64,000 nucleotides of DNA, from contig JAPEUQ010000016.1 of NCBI GenBank assembly GCA_027946365.1, positions 682,001-746,000 of the forward strand. Direction: 5' to 3'. The position numbers and the translations under genes were made by a program. Each line of letters begins with the position of its first letter. Positions within the stretch are counted from its first letter, which is position 1. The stretch is from Kalmusia sp. IMI 367209 (Eukaryota > Ascomycota > Dothideomycetes > Pleosporales > Didymosphaeriaceae). Below are positions 58,538 through 64,000 of this stretch, piece after piece. Below the pieces are notes generated by a model. That model was not told where the DNA came from. It did no database searches and was given only the letters and a program-made list of their open reading frames with translations.

Positions 58538-59539
58538 ATGGGCATCCTCCTCTCCACCCTCAACCTCCTCCTCCCTTTCACCCACCCCGAAACTCCCCTC
58601 GCACAGGACCTCATCCATACTGCCATACTCTTCGCAACACTATACTACGCACCCCAAATCGCAGAATACTACCACGCGCACTATGCCCCCGCCACGGCCA
58701 CCACCTCAGACACCGCCCACCAAATACCCAACCAGCATGACGGCTCCGTGCCAGACACCCCCGACGAACCCATACCCGTAGACGAGAACTTCGTCATCCA
58801 ACCTGACACCGACAACGAAGACATCCCCATCGACCCTCCACCGCACGCCCCAACACCCCCGCTAGCCGCGCCGCAACCCCCGCCACAAGAAGCCGCTGCA
58901 TGGCAGGATGGCGACCCAGGACCCGCAGAGCGCCCGCAGCCTACGCGCGCGAACCGCGTCATCGGCGCTAAGAAAGCGAAGAGCCTCGCGCGCCGGGACC
59001 AACGCCGCGCATACAACGAGTTCCTCCGCAGCAACGCGGAGCAGCGCCGGCTAGAAGAAGAAGAGGGCCGCGAGGAGCGCGAGGCTGCGCTTGCAAAGGA
59101 GAAGGCGAGAAGGGCGGAGGTGGAGAGGGAGATTGCGGAGCGAGAGCGGGAAGAGCGGCTGCGGAAGAGGGAGGAGGAGAGGAGGGAGCAGGAAGAGGAG
59201 CTCAAGCGGAGAGAGCGCGTGGTTGCCCGGGTAAGAGAGGAGATTGGACGCAAGGGCGCGGTGGATCTTGTGGATGTCGCGATTGCGGAGGGGAAGGATA
59301 GGGTGTGGGTTGAGCGGTTGGTCAGGGCTAGTGGGATGATGGCGCAGATGGGGAAGGAGGAGGGCAAGGTTATGATTACGGAGGAGGGATGGCTGGTTAA
59401 GATTGATGCGGAGCTTATGGAGAAGGCGTATGCTGATGCTGTGGCGTTTGGCGACTCAAGGGATGGTATGGTGAGCTTTGCGGACTTTGGTGGTATTCTA
59501 GAGAAGGCTGTGAGGGCGAGGGCTTTGACTGCGTCTTGA
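58538..59539 (+). CDS. Membrane-anchored coiled-coil protein, DDRGK1-like architecture, function unknown
   Basis: Single exon, 333 residues. An N-terminal hydrophobic segment (about residues 24-42, DLIHTAILFATLYYAPQIA) is followed by an acidic, Pro-rich linker and a long Glu/Arg/Lys-rich helix (about 155-235, e.g. REERLRKREEERREQEEELK). A small globular end follows: RVREEIGRKGAVDLVDVAI, VITEEGWLVKIDAELM-like residues and FADFGGILEKAVRA. The order (N-terminal membrane anchor, charged coiled coil, winged-helix-sized C-terminus ending in a short sheet) is like DDRGK1/UFBP1 of the UFM1 pathway, but similarity is of layout, not proven homology. The purine-rich coil makes a long false antisense ORF. 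Confidence 0.75.
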   Translation: MGILLSTLNLLLPFTHPETPLAQDLIHTAILFATLYYAPQIAEYYHAHYAPATATTSDTAHQIPNQHDGSVPDTPDEPIPVDENFVIQPDTDNEDIPIDPPPHAPTPPLAAPQPPPQEAAAWQDGDPGPAERPQPTRANRVIGAKKAKSLARRDQRRAYNEFLRSNAEQRRLEEEEGREEREAALAKEKARRAEVEREIAEREREERLRKREEERREQEEELKRRERVVARVREEIGRKGAVDLVDVAIAEGKDRVWVERLVRASGMMAQMGKEEGKVMITEEGWLVKIDAELMEKAYADAVAFGDSRDGMVSFADFGGILEKAVRARALTAS

Positions 59540-60045
59540 GCATTGGGCTGCATTGGGTTTGGGCATGCGAAAGGCGTTCGGGATGGCTGGTTTGCATTTA
59601 CAAGGTACGAACAGGATGGGCTCATATACCCCAACCAAGTGCATACGGTTATGAATGTGAACAGCAAGTATAAAGTGAACTCAGTGCACTCAAGGTACGA
59701 AATCATGAGAAGCAGGCTGTATATAAATGGCTGACATTGGTTGGTATAACGACGTCCATGCTCGTTTTACAAGGTCGCACTTATATTTCTGAGTGCTCTT
59801 CATGGTGTTCATAGCAGCTGTCATGCACTGTGGCGGGAAACATTGGTTTTGTATCGAAATGTCCATTTTTGTCATGCAACCATGAAAGAGGTGTTATTCG
59901 CCTAGAAGACCCGATACATGCCAAAGCCTTTCATATTCATACCGACCAGGCAAACCGCCCAGACCAGCCACCACATGAAAAACTCCTTACCGCTCGGTGT
60001 AAAACCACTATCCATGCACTCCAAGTCCAGCTTCCGCGCAACCCT
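59540..60045. other. Intergenic, convergent 3' ends
   Basis: Between the coiled-coil gene (plus) and RPS5 (minus). No feature seen. Confidence 0.45.
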
Positions 60046-60879
60046 TTACCGATTGCTCTTCGCGACACGCTCCAACTCGTCTTTCTTCTTGATGGCGTAC
60101 GAGTTGCTGCTTCCCTTGGCAGCATTGATGAGCTCTTCAGCCAAGCACTCGGCGATGCTCTTAATGTTGCGGAAAGAAGCCTCGCGGGCACCAATGGTGA
60201 GGAGAGCGATGGCCTGGTTGACGCGGCGGAGCGGCGACACATCGACGGCCTGACGACGGACGGTACCAGCGGATCCGATACGGGTAGAGTCTTCGCGGGG
60301 TCCGCAGTTGACGATGGCGTCGACGGCGACCTGGATGGGGTTCTGGTCGGTCATGATATGGATCTGGACATGGTAATTAGCACAAGTCCAACATATTTCT
60401 TGCGCCTGCTCCAGAAGCCACTGCAGTATGCACAACGGGTAGACGTACGATCTCGAAAGCGTGAGCGACAATTCGCACAGCCATGAGCTTCTTTCCGTTG
60501 TTGCGGCCGTTCATCATGAGCGAGTTGGTGAGACGCTCAATGATGGGGCACTGGGCCTTCCTGAATCGCTTGACAGCATATCGGCCGGCGGAGTGTGAGA
60601 TGTAGACGGGAGAGCGGATCTGGATATAGTCGCTGCAGAACTCGCGTTAGCTCATGTTCTCTTTCATGTTGCACCCTGTTCACAGCGAATTGCGCCCAAA
60701 AAACATCCCCCACCATGCAGAAACTCAGGGATTGCGTACGTGAGGGAGATGTCCCGGATCTCGACGTCTTCGTAGCTCCACTTGTTGAACAGCTTCACGC
60801 TGCCAATCTCCTCGGTGACCTCCTTGGGCAGGATGGGGTAGCCAGAGGGGCTCTCGACCTCGACTTCGCCGTCAGACAT
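60046..60879 (-). CDS. rps5: 40S ribosomal protein S5 (uS7)
   Basis: Three exons: 60740-60879, 60449-60632, 60046-60363; 213 residues. The product starts [18 protein letters not shown], reads [20 protein letters not shown] spliced to [18 protein letters not shown], then HAFEI spliced to [11 protein letters not shown], and ends [37 protein letters not shown] is a hallmark of eukaryotic uS7, which binds 18S rRNA in the head of the small subunit near the E site. The start is fixed by the conserved N-terminus. A 5' UTR intron upstream is possible but not resolved. Confidence 0.95.
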
Positions 60880-61557
60880 GATTGCGATGTGCTTGGAGAC
60901 GACGGGGTTCGGCGGGTTGGGTAAGGGTGTCCGGGTCGGTCGTCGTGGGGTCGCTGAAGTTGAGGTTCGAAAAGTTGTGTGTGCTTTGGTGGGCTCGCGT
61001 AATTAGCTCCGTGGCCTTGGCGGCGCACAGACCACCGTCCACAAAACGCAGGACCAGAACGTGAAGTTTGGAACGTCAATACAAGAGAAACAGACCTGCA
61101 AGCCGCCGTTGCAAGATTTTCTCTGATGAACTCAAGTATACTCGATGCGCAGCTCATCCTTCTCTGGTCCTGAGATACTCATCAGAGTAGCGTGGAGATT
61201 TCGCTTCTCTTGATGCCTACTGCTCCGGTGCGAGTTAGCCTCCGCATACTTGTTCTTAAGTTCCTGTAATGAATGGCATTTGTTGTCGTGATAATGTCAC
61301 AGTAATTGAATTATGCTACCCTAAGACTACCAAACTCCTCCAGCGCAGGCAGTGGTATATAGCCAACCCAGAAAGGAAACTACGCAACCATGAAAAAATA
61401 CCAAACGCCGTTACGGTTCCGCAAGGAAGAAGCCGCCACATCTCCAAACTCCCGCAATGCCGCTATCCAAGCCTAGCGAAACCAAAACCAATGGCTATAC
61501 AATCTTACACTATCACATCGCGATAAGAGGGTTCGAAGCTTCCCGCTTCTTCTCCCG
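60880..61557. other. Intergenic: RPS5 promoter side and 3' end of the coiled-coil gene
   Basis: No supported gene. Both flanking genes are on the minus strand. Confidence 0.45.
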
Positions 61558-63612
61558 TCATCGTCGCATTCTCGAGACCGGCGCGCTGATGTCCCTCCTC
61601 TCCTTGACACCCTCCATCATTTGCTTTCGAGGCGTCTCTTGACCCATGGCCATGCTTCTAGCTCGCCCACGGCGCTGACGAATAGCTTCAAGAGCGGCTT
61701 CTCTATCAATGGGCAGTGTGTTAAGCTTCAGCTCGCCGAGCACAGGCGTGCGTGACTCTGTCGGAGCATGAGCGATCGTCGACGGCGTTAGAAGCTGAAT
61801 CCCGGATTTGATGGCCGGTGTTGCTGGAGAGAAGTGCAATGGAATGGTCGTGGTTGTTGTGATGGTACGAGTGAGATACTGGGCGGGAGTTACAGGGTCC
61901 GAGGCCTCCTGCGATGGTGTTCCAGGCTCATCAATTTCATCGTCGCTATCTATGACTGCATCCTCGTGTATAACAATGTCGGCTGAATTCGTCGGCTTCT
62001 CTTGCTTGGGACCAGCACAAGACTGGGGACGATGAGCATCAGGGACCAACGGTGACGACTGCGTGGTAAGCTCAGTAATTGCCGACAGTGCAAGAAGAGA
62101 CGGGTTTGAGGGAGGAGCAACAGGTGCTGAGCGATCAACGTTCTCAAGCGACGCAACAGAGCGAAACGTGCCTGTGGTAGGTGAGAACGCTACGACAGGC
62201 TCAGGTGAGGTACTAATATGACGCTCGATGACCACCGTAGTCTCAAAAGTTTGGTCAAGGGTGTTTACGCGCTGATCTCCGTTCTGTAGTACTTCGGTGG
62301 GCGGTGTGAGTGATCGCTCGGCGTCCAATGGCTCTTGCCTCACGATGTCCTCCATTGGTTCGTCCCCATGGTCACTAGGCGGCGGTGTTATGGCGGGCAC
62401 CGAAGCCTTGATAGCCTCAATTGCAGCGGCGTAGCTGTTGTCATGCACATACTGCGATCCTTGCGAGTCGGCAATGCGGCAGGAGCAGCAGCGGAACTGA
62501 CACTCCATCTTCATGAATTCGATCTGCTCCTGGGCACGCTCGCGGAGGCGTTTCTCTGTCGCAAGCTCGTGCTGCGCAAGCTTGAGCTCCACTGCGGATT
62601 TCTTTGGCGCCACATTCTCCTTGTCTTCTTCATCTCGCTCAGGTGTTCGCTGTTTCCGCGGGGATCGAACCGAGGACCTGAACTCGTCGTGCTCGTCGAT
62701 TGTAGCTGTTGGCAGCGGAATCTGACCTTCAGCCGCGATCCGTAACACTTCCTCCTCTTTCAGACTGGTCTTGAGCGCGTCACGTTCTCCCTCAACCAGC
62801 CTCAGCTTGTCCTTCAACATCCGTATCTCCTCCCCTAGCTGGGTCTCGATTGTGTTCACCTTAGTATCTAGAGTATAGCACTCCTGTTTGTACTTCTCAG
62901 ATTCTGCCGTCTGAAATCTAAGGTCTGACTCGAAGCGGGACAGTGTCTTTTGAAGACCTTCGTTCTTGCCCTTGAGAATAGCGACCTGAGGCTTGACTGC
63001 GGCAGCCTCGTCTTTGGCGTCTTCCATGGCTTTCTTGTAAATGTGGCCCTTGGCTCGCGCCGCTTCCATGTTATGATTCAACTTTGCCTGTCTTGCTGTC
63101 AGCTCCGCATGCAGTCCATTCGCAGTGTCACGTACGAATTTAGCGTCCCATTGCAACTTATGCTCCTCGACGCGTCTGAAGGCGTTTTCCCACTTAGCGA
63201 TGGTTTCGCGTGTTTGTTTACGATAGTCATCGTGATCCTCCCGCGACACGCAATTTTGGTGCTCCTTCACCATCCGCTTCATCTCCATCTCGAGCTCTTC
63301 AACGCGGATCTTGTAACGGCCATTCATCTGGTTGTTGCGCTCCAACTTGCTGATCTCCGCGGCATGCTTCGTCTTCTCCTTCTGCAGGGCGACCATGTAC
63401 TTGGCCTGGGCTTCCTTGAAGTCCTTAACCTCAAGGTTCTCGAACATGGCAGCGAGGCCCTGCACCGAGACGTCCGAGTCGTTGCGACGGTGCTTGCGCA
63501 GAGGCGACGTGCGTAGATCTAATAGCGATGGCGACTGCGGAGGACCGTACGGCGGCTTCGTGCCCGCGGCACGCTCTGGACTGACGGGGAAGAGGGGCAT
63601 GGGCGGCGACAT
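61558..63612 (-). CDS. Large coiled-coil protein of unknown function
   Basis: A single uninterrupted frame. The first in-frame ATG is at 63612 (MSPPMPLFPVSPERAAG, 684 residues). The frame stays open upstream to about 63750, but no ATG lies between an in-frame TGA there and 63612, so a further 5' exon cannot be excluded (a TAACAAG acceptor-like site lies near 63722). Residues 1-60 are Ser/Pro-rich with SP motifs (possible CDK sites). A coiled coil of about 270 residues follows (DFKEAQAKYMVALQKEKTKH and on), then a Cys-rich patch MKMECQFRCCSCR, then a long disordered acidic C-terminus. This plan fits cytoskeletal or spindle-pole scaffold proteins, but I do not identify the family. Confidence 0.75.
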   Translation of the reverse strand: MSPPMPLFPVSPERAAGTKPPYGPPQSPSLLDLRTSPLRKHRRNDSDVSVQGLAAMFENLEVKDFKEAQAKYMVALQKEKTKHAAEISKLERNNQMNGRYKIRVEELEMEMKRMVKEHQNCVSREDHDDYRKQTRETIAKWENAFRRVEEHKLQWDAKFVRDTANGLHAELTARQAKLNHNMEAARAKGHIYKKAMEDAKDEAAAVKPQVAILKGKNEGLQKTLSRFESDLRFQTAESEKYKQECYTLDTKVNTIETQLGEEIRMLKDKLRLVEGERDALKTSLKEEEVLRIAAEGQIPLPTATIDEHDEFRSSVRSPRKQRTPERDEEDKENVAPKKSAVELKLAQHELATEKRLRERAQEQIEFMKMECQFRCCSCRIADSQGSQYVHDNSYAAAIEAIKASVPAITPPPSDHGDEPMEDIVRQEPLDAERSLTPPTEVLQNGDQRVNTLDQTFETTVVIERHISTSPEPVVAFSPTTGTFRSVASLENVDRSAPVAPPSNPSLLALSAITELTTQSSPLVPDAHRPQSCAGPKQEKPTNSADIVIHEDAVIDSDDEIDEPGTPSQEASDPVTPAQYLTRTITTTTTIPLHFSPATPAIKSGIQLLTPSTIAHAPTESRTPVLGELKLNTLPIDREAALEAIRQRRGRARSMAMGQETPRKQMMEGVKERRDISAPVSRMRR

Positions 63613-64000
63613 TGGGAATTTGGAGGGCGACGGCGGCTCTATGCCGCTCGGGCTTTCAGTGAGCTTCGCCAACTTGACGGTAGTGCGGTGGTTGACTGCG
63701 GCGTGCAGGTGATGCGTCGTCTTGTTAGGTGGTGGTAGTGCTCAGTGCATGTGTGGTGGAAGCTTGATGGTGCGGTAAACAAAGCTAACCGCGGCGCATC
63801 CCTGCCCTAGCAACAAGCGACGACACCACCACCACCGCCGCCACCACCACCCAGGGTTATCCGCTTCATCCGCCGGCACAGCACCTGAGTGCATATCTCT
63901 AGATTATTCGTCCCGCCCCTGTTATGCTGAATGCATTGCTTTTACCCAAATCACTCAACCTGTTCCCAAGCGTCGGCTTGTGAAAATGTCTCATAGGCGT
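63613..64000. promoter_or_regulatory. Upstream region of the coiled-coil gene to the window edge
   Basis: Contains the open but ATG-less 5' extension of the frame, a CCACCACCACC-rich stretch near 63825-63850 and no other gene. The promoter and any 5' exon of the coiled-coil gene must lie here or beyond the edge. Confidence 0.35.

Noticed and set aside
58681..59706. 341-codon minus-strand ORF rich in Ser/Arg
   Set aside because: Antisense shadow of the Glu/Arg-rich coiled coil; purine-rich codons give Ser/Leu/Arg on the other strand.
62640..62680. B-box-like GGGATCGAACC on the minus strand, possible tRNA
   Set aside because: Lies inside the coiled-coil CDS and the flanking bases do not form a T-stem.

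Overview
The window comes from a filamentous ascomycete (Pezizomycotina). The short GT-AG introns (mostly 43-165 bp, often with a CTAAC-type branch site), the gene repertoire (NACHT-ankyrin and STAND proteins, an OSGIN-like flavoprotein, an AA7 oxidase) and a C-to-T/G-to-A scarred AT-rich block typical of repeat-induced point mutation (RIP) all fit. Dothideomycetes/Pleosporales is my best guess from protein flavour, not something the sequence proves. All gene models were spliced by eye, and most exon joins were accepted because the reading frame and family motifs continue across them.

Layout. 1-1.8 kb: 3' part of a NACHT-ankyrin type gene, cut by the window edge, with a decayed tail. 2.3-26.8 kb is a gene-dense core block: an OSGIN-like FAD protein; a VHS/GAT (Lsb5-like) adaptor divergent from an APP1-type phosphatidate phosphatase; an FMP42-like MFS carrier; a 579-aa orphan; the mitochondrial phosphate carrier; an intracellular GH13 alpha-amylase with two frameshifts; an OGFr-domain protein; a 78-aa complex I subunit (B15/NDUFB4 type) in four small exons; a glutathione S-transferase; and a tandem-BTB protein with one frameshift. 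26.97-34.69 kb is one heavily RIP-mutated Ty3/gypsy LTR retrotransposon with paired LTRs and a probable 5-bp target duplication. 34.7-56 kb is an accessory block: a degraded ORF, a WD40 repeat remnant, a STAND N-terminal domain fused to a divergent G-alpha protein, two short-chain dehydrogenases around a PHD-finger gene, an AA7 flavin oxidase, NACHT/STAND debris and a GH27 alpha-galactosidase. 56-64 kb returns to denser genes: a proteinase-K-like subtilase, a TM plus coiled-coil protein reminiscent of DDRGK1, ribosomal protein uS7 (RPS5) and a large coiled-coil protein.

How genes relate. The VHS/GAT adaptor and APP1 are divergent over about 1 kb, and both yeast counterparts act at cortical actin patches. 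Secreted enzymes (AA7, GH27, S8 protease) lie in or next to the accessory block with several NLR/STAND genes or remnants, which suggests a fast-evolving, non-self-recognition-rich compartment beside the RIP-inactivated element.

The most unusual object is the three-exon gene at 36924-38852. It joins a fungal STAND-type N-terminal domain to a G-alpha fold in which the P-loop, switch II Gln, NKxD and TCAT motifs are all degenerate, so it is probably a pseudo-GTPase effector. Single-base length changes in several otherwise intact genes (amylase twice, BTB gene once, second SDR once) need a check against reads before any of them is called a pseudogene.
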